From Synchiropus splendidus (lineage: Eukaryota > Chordata > Actinopteri > Syngnathiformes > Callionymidae): a DNA stretch of 64,000 nt. The stretch spans positions 4,652,501 through 4,716,500 of the forward strand of contig NC_071340.1 in assembly GCF_027744825.2 (NCBI RefSeq). Direction: 5' to 3'. The position numbers and the translations under genes were made by a program. How positions within the stretch are numbered: position 1 is the first letter of the stretch; the number at the start of each line of letters is the position of its first letter. The notes under the pieces are model-generated. The model made no database searches, was not told the origin of the DNA, and was given only the letters and a program-made list of their open reading frames with translations. Of the stretch, positions 52,220 to 64,000 are shown piece after piece.

Positions 52220-52683
52220 TTTTCTGTGATACCGAGTCATGCTTCCTTTTTTTGGCCAGTTGGATGGGGAGTTCAAATTCTGTTGTTGCCAGGGGTGTCA
52301 CTAGCCCCATTACTGTACTGGGGCACAGCTGGGGCACAGCGCGGGCACAGATAATTCATGCAGGCATTTTGTAGCGTTTATTGATAATAAAAAAGCCTAA
52401 ATCATTCAATCAAATCATATGTATTGTAGATCTTTGATTAACCGCTCAAAATGTAGTGATGCATTTGGCCTGCTTATGCACTTCGCTCTACCTCCAAACA
52501 ACTACTGATAAAACACCCTTGGTAGTTACCTTCACCTATTCGATATTGATTGGACAAACACATTCTTGTCTTTGCCTGAGATGAAGTCAATGTAATGCCG
52601 CAATTGCCGACAAAAGAATGTGATCGTCTCATCTCCATCCATATCGATTGTTACCCAAGGGGATTACGTTTTCTGCAGCGTTG
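51532..52683. repeat. Large inverted repeat, arms about 165 bp
   Basis: Arm 1 (51532-51696) contains AACGTAATCCCCTTGGGTAA and TTGTCGGCAATTGCGGCATT. Arm 2 (52518-52683) is its complement with few changes, containing AATGCCGCAATTGCCGACAA and TTACCCAAGGGGATTACGTT. The spacer is about 820 bp. Arm 2 continues into AATAACTCGAAAACGTTTGG and ATCCGGATCACCGTCTGGAT (to about 53000), which I recognise as dispersed animal-genome repeat sequence of unclear class. Confidence 0.8.
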
Positions 52684-53962
52684 GATGGTGTGTTTGTCTG
52701 TCTGTGTTCAAAATAACTCGAAAACGTTTGGACAGATTTGGATTAAACTTTTTAGGAAATATTTGAAATGTGACAAAAAACTAATTCATTAATTTTGGGA
52801 GTGATCCGGATCACCGTCTGGATGCAGGAATATTTTAAAGGGCTAAAGGAGATTTTCAGCATTTGATCCAGACTTGAGGGATACTTTGTCATTGGGAGAT
52901 TGTGTTGGGCTGGATTGAAGCTGCTAGGAAAGAGATTTGCTTTTGTAGTTTTTGTGTGTGGCAACGGAGCAGATGACGATATAACGCGCTTGTAAAACAT
53001 AACTTGTTGAGACTTTAAGAACAGAAAAAAAGGACAACCTTTTACAGTTCATATGAGAAAACTCAGCTCTCAACACTCAGCATCTCAGCACTTCTGATAC
53101 AAGTTATAGTTGAGTGAGCAACAGACATAAATAGTTCTTTTGTTAAATATTTATATTTATATAAATATATAAATAGATTATGCTTATGCTGCACCCAAGG
53201 CGCAATACACGACACTCCAGGACGCAAGAAAAACCGCTGAGGGGTCAAACCGGTAACCTCATGGTTACCGGTTGACACATCATTTGTAAGTTGTCCTTCA
53301 AATAAATGAGCGACTCTGATTCCTGAATTTGTAATTCCGTAGTTCACACTTGCTTCTACCCATTCACAACTTCTCACATTTCATGTTATGTGAGACTTGA
53401 GTCAGAAGCTAACCAGGTAATATGACTTTACTGATTCTCAGGGATACTTGAGTTAATGAATCAGTTCCTCTAATTCACCTTGGACATTCAGTTCGGAGCT
53501 GATCTCCAGATCCCTCCAGTGGTTACGGGAGACACCAGATGTAAAGCCTAGCAAGACATTTTTGGATATGTGAGTACTCAACACTGTGAAGCGAGTCAGT
53601 GGAAGAGCATATCCTTAACTTGATTTAGTGCTCGTGCAGATTGATTTTATATTGTGACCTGAAATCTTGTGGAGGCTCCTCAGAGCGAGGAGTGGACTCT
53701 TGATGGGATTGAAGTGTGTGATTGAAATTACAATCACGACCTCAAGCCTGGATTAGTATGTGTCCAGTGTGAGCGGGTGAAAGTGCACGCATATGTATGT
53801 ACATTCACAGGTTATGCACAGAGCAACTTGTCATTTTGCTGATGGTAAAAACCCGTTGCACCAGAGGGCAGGAGGAGAGGGTAAACTAGGAAACTTTAAC
53901 AGCTCTGATCAGGATCAGTTAGTTTCTTCACTGGTATTAGGTCTCAATCGGGTGCTCCCTAC

Positions 53963-54158
53963 CTCAGCCAGTGGCACGATCCCCTGGATGTCTCTGTTGC
54001 TGATGTGAATGTGTGAGACTTTCTCAGTCTGCCGCGACACTGGCTGCATGGTGGACGGGTATTCGATGTTCCAGTGCAGCGTCTGAGTGGGCACCAGGTT
54101 GATCACGTTGTCGATTTCGAAATCCAACTGCATCACCTCATACGAGTCAGTGTCCAGC
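53963..54158 (-). CDS. tmem132: TMEM132 exon, extracellular Ig-like region (first exon in window)
   Basis: This 196-nt exon starts by completing a codon with one base (phase 2 entry) after acceptor ctgtgtctttag and ends GAG|gtaggg. It encodes a segment beginning LDTDSYEVMQLDFEIDN and ending IQGIVPLAE. The LQLDFEI core and the GIVPLA end are family hallmarks I recognise, and the segment joins directly to [12 protein letters not shown] of the next exon. Inferred role: a beta-strand-rich part of an extracellular Ig-like domain. It has no cysteine and no N-glycosylation sequon. It is isolated between a 23.7-kb downstream intron and an upstream intron longer than 9.8 kb. The apparent ATG within it is internal, not a start. 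Confidence 0.93.
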
Positions 54159-55812
54159 CTAAAGACACAGAAAGGTCATCTGAATACAGTATTTACAAAC
54201 GACAAATGAGGAATAACAGATGATACAAATAATACACATATTTCTGACAAAATTATCAACATTATATATACAATATCGATTATCCATGAAACAGACAACA
54301 CTCATCACAGAACTGAGGTTTTTAACCACACAATAAATGAAAACGTGAGTTATGATAAAACTTGCGGAGCTAAAGCAGGCTGCAAACCTGCCACCCTAAA
54401 TTCCATTTCTCCTCGATTCTTCCTTGCTATTAAAATTCTGTTTCCTGGAAGTCAGTCATTCATTTTGACAAGTCGCATTGCCGCAGCATATCATGCTCTC
54501 ACTATTTTATCACAACCTGATTTGCCTCTCCGCCTGTCAGGCTTCCTGATTTTATCTGTTGCTGCTGTGATTCATCTCCTGTGGTAAAGTTTTATCTCGA
54601 CACAGAATTTGCACTTCCTTTATCAGGTGTCAGACTGCAGTGCCACCACAGGCGCTAGAGTTTGTGAGGATTGAGTTAGAAATTGTTAGACAACATAAAA
54701 GCTATTATCGGCCAACAGAGTGATACAGGTTGGTGATGGAGCCTGGGTTGAAAAAAAAGGCACAAACCAGTTAGAAATCATTTCAGATGCAGGACGATCA
54801 TACAGAGTTGGTTATGAAGTTTATTAAAGATATCACATCACTGACCTCCAAGTGACCCCTGAACAGCTCAGTAGTTACTCATATGTGCAACTTGAGTCGT
54901 TCAACAGGAGAGAATCCAACAGACTATCAGTCCCTTTGCATTGGTGTGCTGCTATCTCCATCAAAATCATCACCCCCTGTCAATTAACCCTATATGCTGT
55001 TTTCCAACAGACTAAATAGTCAAAATTAGCACCATAGACTTATGACATATCTGTTATGACTGCACTAAGAATCAAACTTGTGACATGGTGAAGGAACTGT
55101 CATAAGCCGCGGACCTACCACATATAAAATAAGATGTCAGATGTCAAATGCTTGTCAGGAAGTAGTTCCCTCAAATTCCCTCAGATTTCACAAAGTGTAA
55201 TTGGCAGTGAAAGACAAAAATGTAGTCAGCACGTATGTGCATGGGTGGCTTCAGAGGCTAAAGTGAACCAGACCCAGCACAGTGTTGCACAAAGCAAGAA
55301 CCAGAAACGTGCCTCCACAACGTCACTGGAGTCAGCTTCTGACTGCGTATCCATTAGAATGTAGGTAAACAAACTCTCCAGCTTCAGTAACAGAGAAGAA
55401 ATGCTGAGCTGTTGCAGCACATGCCACTGGTGTGCAAGAACCTTGTGGCCCGGAGATGTGCCACACACAGGTTCAGAAAGCAAGTGCAATACCAACGGTT
55501 TTTAAAACATAAAAAAAGTCATTTTGTTTGTCCAACCGCATTATATATTTTCTATTGTTGATTCTTCTTAAAGCAGCAAAAGCTAACATTCATACCTATT
55601 TTTACATTTTCTGTGATGACAGGTTTCATATTGAATAGATAGAAGTCTCTCTAGCTCTCAGTATAAGGAATTTCGAGACAACCTAACTTTCCCTCGGCGA
55701 CCCAACCAAGTGCATGTCCTGAGAGTGAGGTAGCCACAGCGCCCAAAGTGACTATTAAGTCATGTTACGGCACCTATCCCGAGTTAAATCAGCAGCGATC
55801 TCCCATTATCAT

Positions 55813-55926
55813 CATGGCGGAGGCAATAGTTCACAGTGAAGAGTCTCAGAAAAGAAAGCGTGAATCCGACAGAGCAAGATAACTGAGGACAAGAAGAGTT
55901 CAGATGATACAGTGTTTGTACACGAC
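55813..55926 (+). pseudogene. Relic of a KRKRESDRAR-type first exon
   Basis: ATCATGGCGGAGGC (a YY1-like start context) opens MAEAIVHSEESQKRKRESDR then AR and a stop. A shifted frame follows with a stretch ending near DTVFVHDS before GTAAGT. KRKRESDRAR starts occur on many repeat-encoded fish proteins as I remember. The broken frame argues for a dead copy. It could also be chance. Confidence 0.35.
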
Positions 55927-56994
55927 TCGTAAGTAATTATTTGTGATTATCTTGGGTCTTTGATGTGTTATCAAATGTTGGGGACATATAAAGTACACAC
56001 TGCATGAAAAGGGGCATTAACTTGAGTTAGTTATTAATTGAGTTATGGGAGTGGTTTATTCCGGTTCTATTTACTGAAGAATCATGGCGATCATGGGAAA
56101 ACTGTAAATATACAGTTGTCATGGAAAATGTCTTTTGAATGCTAACTGGAACTTGGTTTCACTTCATTTAAGATTACGAGTACGAATTGTGTCTGAGGTG
56201 GAGCGTACGCACTGTGTTTGAATATCAGCACTTTACTTAGCTGAGTTATTGAGAGCACACTTAAAAGTGTTACTCCTCTACATACGTCATTCAAATGTGA
56301 TTTATTCCTGCAACAATTCTGTGCAGAGTTCAGTCACATGGACCACAGTGGTTAGTGATCAACAGAAATTCTTTAGCAAGGACAGTGCAGTGACTCAAAA
56401 CTCATTTCGTTGTCCTTGATCATCGTGTCACTGCCGAAAACGGAGTGCTTGAATAAAATCCTGTGATGACCTGCCGACTTGCACAGAGAACCGGAGCGGC
56501 CAAGCGGGAAATCTGAATTCGTCTCCAACTGTTTTCCTGTGTCCACGCAAGTCTTCGAACTTAATGAAACCCTTTCATTTATAGCTACTGCATAACATAT
56601 CTAGTGACTGTTTGACGGGAAGTGAACTTCATTTAAGACACATTTGCTGAATTCTATACTTTAATATCATTCAATGTTGTGTTTGTATTATCATTGTTTC
56701 AGCATACACTCCGTTCCTCTTAATAACTGCTGAATGTCTTTGTTCTCCAACGTCTCATATCACAACACCAGATCTTCCTTGTGCAGTCTTCTTGTGGAGC
56801 CTGAGACCATAGAAGGTGAGTGGCGTATTGATCTGCGTTTCAAACTGTTTCAAAACAGTTACATAGGACGTTTGGTGAAAGGAGGACACATCCTGAAGCT
56901 GTGTGGTTCCAACATTCAGGATCAGCTCATTTCTAGACAGGCATGAAATACTTGTGTCTGAAATACAGAATGAAGAATATAGGCATGTATATAT

Positions 56995-57009
56995 ACACAC
57001 ACACACACA
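56995..57009. repeat. (AC)n microsatellite
   Basis: A short AC run after TATATA. Confidence 0.85.
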
Positions 57010-57164
57010 TATGTATTGCATTAACCTGCTCTCCTTTCTCAAAAACTGAAGACAAATCGTTCATTATGTACTGAAGTTGCGTGCATGTCCGTCCACTTTA
57101 CTGCACACAGCTGATAATTAATAATTGCAAATAATTGCACTGATACTTGGTACTTTCAGTGATG

Positions 57165-57178
57165 CCACTAGATGGCAG
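57165..57178 (+). promoter_or_regulatory. CTCF-like site
   Basis: CCACTAGATGGCAG, followed by GAGG, fits the core CCASYAGRKGGCRS throughout and also has the GGAGG-like right side. A second near-match CCACCAGAGGGCAA lies at 57453-57466 in the same orientation. Confidence 0.5.
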
Positions 57179-57684
57179 GAGGCGTTTGGTCCACCTACGA
57201 GAACCAAATCGGAATCACAATATGCAGCATTTTATGGTCGCATATAGAAAGAAAGTTTATTCATTTATTTTATTTTGTTTACACAGAATGAAAATCCAAT
57301 ATGTCTTCTTTCTATTCATGTATTGGTTGATGTCGATGTCTTTAAGCACCTGTTGATTCAATGTGCCACACTGGACTCTGATACTGTATAACCGATTATG
57401 AGATCAAAATCATGCACAGAATGCTTGCCTTCATGTGTCATTATGCTTGTGCCCACCAGAGGGCAAGAGTAGCTAAATATGCAACCACCATTAGGTGGTT
57501 GGTGAATTCCAAATAATGAATGTGCTGACTTGAGTGACTCAACTGGAAGAGGTTAAATTGTAGTTGTAAGTAACGAGATTTGAAGGAATCCCAGTCATCC
57601 AAATCAGCTTTTCAACCTTCAAGCCACGGCAAGCCAAGCTACTGACACTCGCGCTTGCAGAAAATGTATGTTTAAAAATTTTCC

Positions 57685-57780
57685 CAGGGGTGAGCAATAT
57701 GGCAAAATGTATCATGATTTATTTATTTATTTTTAACTGATTTGCGCGATTTTATTCTAGTTTGGGTGATTTCCAGACAT
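57685..57780 (+). mobile_element. hAT-type terminal fragment
   Basis: AGGGGTGAGCAATATGGCAA followed by ATGTATCATGATTT resembles the start of a common fish hAT-type element. The other end was not found. Confidence 0.4.
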
Positions 57781-59863
57781 ATATAACATTCATTGCCTCA
57801 GCTTGCTTCATAACAATGATTCCTTCTCACTTCACATTTTGGAGAGTATTTATTTTGTTCTGCTGTACATTTTTAGTTAACTTTTAAACCACGCAGCACT
57901 TTGACATTCTATGAGTGTCAATAGTTTTGAAGGGAGACGTCACGTTCGCTCTGTTAGCTCCACCAAAGAACAATCCATCATTCTGTCGTGTCTGGTCACG
58001 TTAGAGGTGCATCAGATATAAAAACAACTAGAACTACTAGTTGCGGTTGTGTGTGGGAAGAGGAGCATATGCGCAACATTGTGCGCTGCGAGTGACGGAC
58101 GAGCAGTGTCAGGATACATCTGTAGTGTATAGAAATCGCCTCGCATTGGTAGCTTGTCAACACGCTTTAATTGTTCATTATTTTATGTCATCATATTGTC
58201 CACCTCCATCTCTGAATAAATTGGGTGAAACTGGATCATTTCCCATGGCACACCTGAGTGTCTCTGGTGACAGTCACACAAGTGTGCTGTGGCACGCCTG
58301 TTGAAAAACACTGGTCTAAATGACTTCAGCTCAGCGATGCTCAACTGATGCACATCAAAATAAGTCAATAAACCTATGTCATGTATCTGCTTTCCTCACG
58401 TCAATGGGATCATCAATCACTGGAATCGACTGAAGAGTCAAACACACCGGTTCGTTGAGAACACAGATATTTCAAGTGGCTAATGATAGAAACTGGACAA
58501 TCTGTCCATGACGAATACCTTTTACCGTTCTACTACCGTTCCCATTGCGCTACAATATCTAGAGTCAATGGTAGGAGGAGACCAAAGAGGCGTCTTTTTA
58601 TTGTTATTGAAAATGACCACAATTTCATTTGACACCCAGCATGAGTTACGGGGCGCGCCATGTGGAAATTGATTTTTGGAAAATGTGTCAGGGATTCATA
58701 AAGGACACACAAAAGCACGCACACACCTGCACGCCAATATCAGGGTCAAAGGCTGTGATGTGGCTGTAAAAGGTTTGTGATGCCTGCGTGTGTCCATGGG
58801 AACAGGGATGAGCAATATGTTTTACCAAGAGTTTAAGGAGATGAAAGTAATGGGTGTCAGCTTCCCTTGACCTCCTTCAGATCTCTCCATCACTCTCTCT
58901 CCTCCAGCTGCCTGACTGCTCCATCTCCCTGTGTTTTAACTAATAGATTTGGCCTTTACGGTGTGAGGGGTTTGCTGCCTACTTTGGTTCTGCCCTATGA
59001 TTTGTTTGAAATGTATTCTTTGCTAACCAATTTATTATTTGATACATAGTTACAAAATGGTTTACATAAAGAGTTCTGTAAACGGTGAAGAGATCAGAAA
59101 CTGTAGTTTCAATCCCACATCAAACATACAACAACTCTCCTCATTCAATGTGGTTTCAGGAATCAAAAAGGAGCGGAGATAAGAATAAATCTTAGATTCT
59201 TGCCCTTTTTAAATGTCCTTTCCCCAGAATGATTATCAGCTCTAGGTCTTTGATTTCCAGTGACGGTTGTTATATTCAGTAAAAGCACAAATGCTGATCT
59301 CTTGAAAAATAAGAGGGAATCATTAGTGTTTATATAGTCTATATACAGTATATAAAACACTAATGAACAGTTTTTGTTTTGTTTTTTTTTCATAATCTGA
59401 GGGCAGAAAAGGAATCACTTTAAATGAAGTAAATGCACTGCATTTTGACCCTGAGCATGTTTGACAAGAAGTTGCGTAGATGACTATTAACTCCACTGAG
59501 TTAAGAAATAATCAACATCCATGAAAACGTTCCAAACCATTTATGAAATTTAAAAATGTAAACCAGATTTCACAACTCCTCAGGACTGTGTCGGACACAT
59601 ACATGGTGAGACACAATGTTTTGTCTCCTCCTGTCTCTGTAACCGACTGCTACGCTCAGACAGATGCACAGCAGCCATGAACAAGCACTCCCTGTGTCTT
59701 TCACACCCACTAAAAACTGCACAAGAAAAAGAGCTGTGTGTTCAGGTGTGGTGTAATCGGTGGAGCTGAAAAAGCAATGTGTCTACAGTGACAGGTTCAT
59801 TCAGGTGTTAGCTCCATTCTGACCACAAGGCTCCAAAACAATATCACTCAGTCCTCTCGTGTT

Positions 59864-59890
59864 GCACACACACACACACATACACGCACA
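59864..59890. repeat. (CA)n microsatellite
   Basis: About eight CA units plus a degenerate extension. Confidence 0.9.
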
Positions 59891-60894
59891 CAGCAGGACA
59901 TTGTTCCTCAACTTCTAAAAGCTGCCACTCGAAATTGTCCCAGGAGTTTACACTTTTACGCGTTCACTTGGGTGTCCAAAAGTCAGCGTTGACCTTCAGC
60001 TGCTACACACAAATGGTAACAAGTTTGTTTCACAGAAATGTGACCAAAAAAATATTTGTCACTTCTCACTCCTGGTAAATGTACACAATGTGGTGGGCAG
60101 CCTTAAAGAACTCATCCTCGGATTGTCCTCCAGAATCCTCGTTGTTATTTATTTGTGTCCGCTTGTGCACAGCTCGACACTGAGTATCAGGTAAAAGCAG
60201 TGTCAGAAACAGACACAAATGGACCTGAGCAGGCATGGATGTTGTAATTCAGGCTCAGTCTCTCCGTACATTTCCACTTTATTTAAATGCAGAACAGCAG
60301 AAAAAATGAAGTGATGTAATGGCACAGTCATTTTATTTTATTTTTGTGATGTATATGGCTGAAAAATTTAACTTTCAGACATGAAAGAATTCAAATTACA
60401 CAACAAAAAATGAATACCACAAGTGTAAACTTTTAACTACAGCTTCCATCAGCGCTCATTGAACCCATTTGTAGCTCGAATTGTTTCGGCTCATTTTAAG
60501 TCTCACAGCTAATTTGGAGGGATGATTAACAATTATCTGTCTGTTGATCTGCACGTCCATCGGCTGAACAGCTGTGGAACCACATCGTTCTGCAGAAATT
60601 GTTTGACTTTATGATTTCTTCGTCCCATTGCTTGACTAACAAAACAACATGACATTACTCGACTTGAAATTATCCATAAATACAGACAGCGAGAAGAGCA
60701 TTTACCAGAACTTTAGTTAGTAAAAAAGCGGCAGAGTTTGTGCTTGTCTGATCACACTGAAGGGGGGATGAGGATGTAGTCATTGGCGTGGTTACTAGGA
60801 CGTCAGCGAGGATGAGGACGGCAGGGACTTCCAAATTGGGAAATGTGTGTGTATAAGATTGTCAAGATTTCAGATAGTCCCCCACATGACCATA

Positions 60895-61020
60895 ACCTGA
60901 TCGCGGTGCGGAGGTTTGCGTACCTTTCAGGGGGCTACGTTGTTGGGAGCCTAGTGCTCCTTGTAGGGTCACCCATGGCAAACAGGTCTCCGGTCCAAAA
61001 TGATTCATGAAGCGGAATGG
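60895..61020 (+). mobile_element. 5' leader fragment of a Rex3-like LINE
   Basis: GGTGCGGAGGTTTGCGTACC, GGGGGCTACGTTGTTGGGAG and GTAGGGTCACCCATGGCAAA with CAGGTC match the leader of the same fish LINE whose endonuclease part is seen at 16550-17030, as I remember it. No coding domain is present. Confidence 0.5.
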
Positions 61021-63867
61021 ATATATTAAGTGTACCGCAGGAATAGGGCCTCAGAATCAGTGATTCTGACCAATACAGATGTCATTATTACGCTGCCATA
61101 GTTTTGCCACTAAAGTAACTGAGACTTTATAGTTGTGAGTGTGTGTTGAAATGGACAGTGAGCCTCAATCGTCTTTAGATTTTAAATGATCCATTGCTCT
61201 TGTATCACTAGTTGGAAATATATTTTACATAGACACACCATAATAATGTGTCTTTTTTGCAGACTATATATAAATCCTCACTGGACCAGCAAGAAACCAG
61301 CATGAATGCAGGAACAGGCATGTCAAGTGAGCTACCAGAAGTAAGTAAACATAGCAACCCTTGAAAATAGCAACAATTTAAAAAGATAATGGGATTGTGT
61401 TGTCGCGGGACTCCCTTCACTCTTTGAGGCAGACTGACAACAATCCACGTGAAGCAACTAAATAATGGAGATGATTCATTTAGGTCCACTTTCTAGTCAG
61501 TCGAGTGACCGTTGCAGGAGAGTCATGTCACTGCTAAGAGTTCTCGGGTGTCACATGCATGATAAGCAACCCATAGTTTATTAAGTTTATAAAATCATGC
61601 AAATCAATAGCAAATAATCCTCTACTAATGAGTACGAGTTATGCTGTCCAGGTGACAGATAAGATCAATCATCAGTGGAAAAACCTGACACTGAAACTGT
61701 CCACAATGAAAACAAGAAAAGTCTCCTATGAATGCATGTGACTTTGTCATGCACTGTAAAAAAAAATGTTAAAATAGTCACAAATAAAAGCAGCATGCTT
61801 GTATTTGTGAACACAGTATGCTCCTGTAAATATTGAAGTAAATAAGTTAAAACAAGCAGCTACTGCAAAATGTAACACTAGCTACAAGCTTACTCCACCA
61901 AAGCTAGTGGTCCTTTTAGTAAAAAAAGGAAAAGAGAAATCACTTAATTTAGACAACTTTCTTTCACTCAGACTTCAAAATTGCCTCACGCTGAACAAAA
62001 GTTGGATTGATGTTTTTCATGCTAGTCGACACATTGCTTCACTGGCCTCGATATGTAAAAAAATAAAAGTTTACGCGTTGTGAGTACGGCCCGAAAATGC
62101 TTTATAAAGTTACACAACGTTAGCTGCATTTTGGAAGCATTCAGGCATTTTTTCTGTGTGAGCTGTTCCTTGCGAATCGCCCAGTCTGGAATGCTCGAGA
62201 GGGAAAACATTCTTTTAGTCCATCAAAACACCTATGCGGTAGCATTCAGAGTTGAAAGGCTGCCTTTTGCGTCAGCATAGTACGCTAAAGTCCACTTTCC
62301 CAATGTGTCGAATCTATTTCCCAACTGTCAAGAGTGGAACCCTCACAGTTATACTGACAGGTCAGTTGACTGTGTGTGGTGTGAGGTGATGAAAGACAGA
62401 CTAATGCAAAGTGTTAAAGTGGGCTGTTACTGAGACCAACTTATGCATCAATTATGAATTCAAGTGCAAAAGACAGAACTATTCACGATAATAAAAAAGT
62501 TCCCTTTTACTTTCTGCTGCGGCATTCATTCCCACCAATCGGTTCTACATAGATTTTTCCCTTCTAGAGAGTGTGGTGAAAATTATACTTAACCTTCATG
62601 TTGATGTGACAATGACAATGTTAATAGCGGAAGTCACAGTCACTATCCTCTGTTAAGCATAGAGTTTGGAGATCTACGTTGTTACAGATTTTTGCTTCAA
62701 TTAAATTCGTACTAATAATAGTCGTAGTAATAGTAGTGGTACTGTGACATGGGCACATACCCAGCCGAGTCAGATAGACAGTTTACTTCTTCATCAAGTC
62801 ACACTGATGTGACAAACTCACTACACAAACTCTGTCTCCTCTTACCATGGCATTTTCACCAGACGGACACAGAACCTCGAAGCTTCATGGCCTCCTGGTT
62901 TCATTGCTGGAGTTCTGCTTCTTCCAACTTTCCTTGGATAAACACGCCTGTCACATCACTAAATGCAAGAGAATTCACATCCACACATCTCTGAAGAGCT
63001 CATTAAGTCACATCCCACACCATTACCTCAAATAATCCCCCGCTTTAAGCCCGCAGCTTATACCCTTACATAATGACAGCTTGCACGATTTTTCTAAGAA
63101 GACGTCAGAAAAAGCAGAGCCACAGGTTCTGTTGCTTCTGACAGGAATTATTCAAATTTGTTAGGGTGATTCTTCTAGTGCTTAGTTCCTAATCCAAGCA
63201 ACACAGTGGTATTGCGTACATATTTGTTTCATTAAGACATAGCAGTGAGGTGTGGTGAAAAAAATTGGGAGTTTTGGGGATCCGGACGTGGGAAATTAGA
63301 CGTCTAGCGCCAAAACAAAATGGTCATAACCGGGTGTAGCGATGACAGAGGCAAAACCACCAAGTCCTCTCTGCACAAACAAGTCTTGAATGCAAACGGT
63401 GCTAGTCTCGAGCTGTCACAATAAGTCCATCATGTTACCAATAGCTAGTTCCAACCACTGCAGTGCAGAATGTTTGGATAGTGTGTTGAAGCTCCTTTCA
63501 ATGTTGGTTGATTTTGGTGCTTCACAGTGTGTAAACAATGAAAAGCACCATCATTTTAGATTCTGTCAGCACTTGTTTCTTTTCAGATCATATGAATGTC
63601 ACAACAGTACTCGACCCGCATTATTAAGATCATTATTTTCATGTAGAGATAAGCACATATGAGAACTGTGCCTGCAGTTCACATCTGTGCAATGGTAATC
63701 TTTTCAATGACACTTTCGCAAAAGCAAAGCCAATACTGCCATCTCTTTCTGCAGTTGTACTTGTTCTGACTGTGCTTCATTTAGTATTCACTGAAATAAA
63801 TCTAGAAATGAACTTAAATGCACAGTGTTTTAATGAGAGAACATGTTTATTTTTTAATCTTTGGTCT

Positions 63868-64000
63868 GCAGTTACAAGCCTGGCCATTGGGTCCCTCATC
63901 AGGAAGGCCCAGCAGAGAATGTTCTTTCTGAGGCAGCTACGGAAACTACGACTGCCGACGAAATTGCTGTTGGAGTTCTACACGGCCATCATCCAGTCCA
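63868..64000 (+). pseudogene. Rex1/CR1-type LINE fragment running off the right edge
   Basis: Plus strand reads SLAIGSLIRKAQQRMFFLRQ and then LRKLRLPTKLLLEFYTAIIQ. This is the thumb region just past the RT catalytic core in CR1-like elements. It is the same family type as 17300-18636, in the opposite orientation. The end is set by the window. Confidence 0.8.

Larger units (their letters stand above)
30271..53962 (-). other. Intron of 23.7 kb
   Basis: Separates the exons ending GIVPLAE and beginning DTEVVNT, which join without missing residues, so no coding exon of this gene is required inside. It holds the CRE pair at 35.2 kb, an ORF-dense patch at 35.7-37.1 kb, a TIR-element copy at 41.7 kb, LTR-like repeats at 42.3 and 51.4 kb, a MITE at 45.8 kb and an inverted repeat at 51.5-52.7 kb. 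Stretches 37.3-41.2, 46.1-49.5 and 49.8-51.4 kb show nothing assignable. Confidence 0.8.
54159..64000 (-). other. 3' part of a long upstream intron
   Basis: Everything right of the first exon in the window. No upstream TMEM132 exon (cohesin-like or first Ig-like domain) was recognised on the minus strand. It holds a short coding relic at 55.8 kb, CTCF-like motifs at 57.2-57.5 kb, CA microsatellites and two LINE pieces. Stretches 54.2-55.7, 58.0-59.8 and 61.1-63.8 kb show nothing assignable. Confidence 0.7.

Noticed and set aside
54159..64000. Search for the next upstream TMEM132 exon
   Set aside because: No minus-strand frame with the expected upstream family motifs was recognised; the exon is presumed beyond the window, though a small exon could have been missed by eye.

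Overview
The window reads as nuclear DNA from a teleost fish. The evidence is vertebrate-style exons with GT-AG introns, a Rex3-type retrotransposon carrying the short RT-coding sequence used as a teleost Rex3 marker, Rex1/CR1-type LINE pieces, degenerate Tc1/mariner and hAT elements, and abundant (TG)n and (AT)n microsatellites. No bacterial operon, CRISPR array, rRNA or tRNA gene was seen.

One protein-coding gene explains all the coding sequence I can support: a TMEM132-family single-pass membrane protein on the minus strand. Twelve exons were placed by reading frame, splice sites, phase and recalled family similarity. In transcript order they are 54158-53963, 30270-30127, 14425-14220, 8624-8561, 8470-8339, 8265-8188, 5816-5754, 4487-4359, 1859-1731, 1660-1364, 1265-991 and 184-1 (running off the left edge). 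All phases join without a break, giving 632 codons: the C-terminal half of the extracellular region, the transmembrane helix and the start of the cytoplasmic tail. The N-terminal exons lie beyond 64000 and the stop codon lies left of base 1. The sequence is closest to what I recall of the B/C/D group, but I cannot assign the paralogue.

Layout: 1-8.6 kb is the exon-dense 3' part, with ten exons and four introns of 70-98 nt. From 8.6 to 54 kb there are three growing introns (5.6, 15.7 and 23.7 kb) that isolate two single exons. From 54.2 to 64 kb is the 3' part of another long intron. The introns hold nested and decayed transposons: a Tc1 fragment inside a TIR element at 4.6-5.7 kb; two copies of a TA-flanked TIR element at 12.0-12.8 and 41.7-42.2 kb; Rex3 and Rex1 pieces at 16.5-18.6, 24.2-26.3, 60.9 and 63.9 kb; hAT-type pieces at 10.6, 27.9 and 28.7 kb; a MITE with CTCF-like motifs at 45.8 kb; and a large inverted repeat at 51.5-52.7 kb. 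Several repeat-poor, homeobox-motif-rich stretches are candidate conserved non-coding elements.

I did not find a convincing new biological system. The points most worth a second look are the compact-intron architecture and the short-intron splice choice at 1.66-1.73 kb, a GAA/TAA microsatellite directly after a splice donor, a perfect 23-bp palindrome at 15.8 kb, a MITE bearing consensus CTCF-like sites, paired perfect CRE sites at 35.2-35.3 kb, and the inverted repeat at 51.5-52.7 kb.
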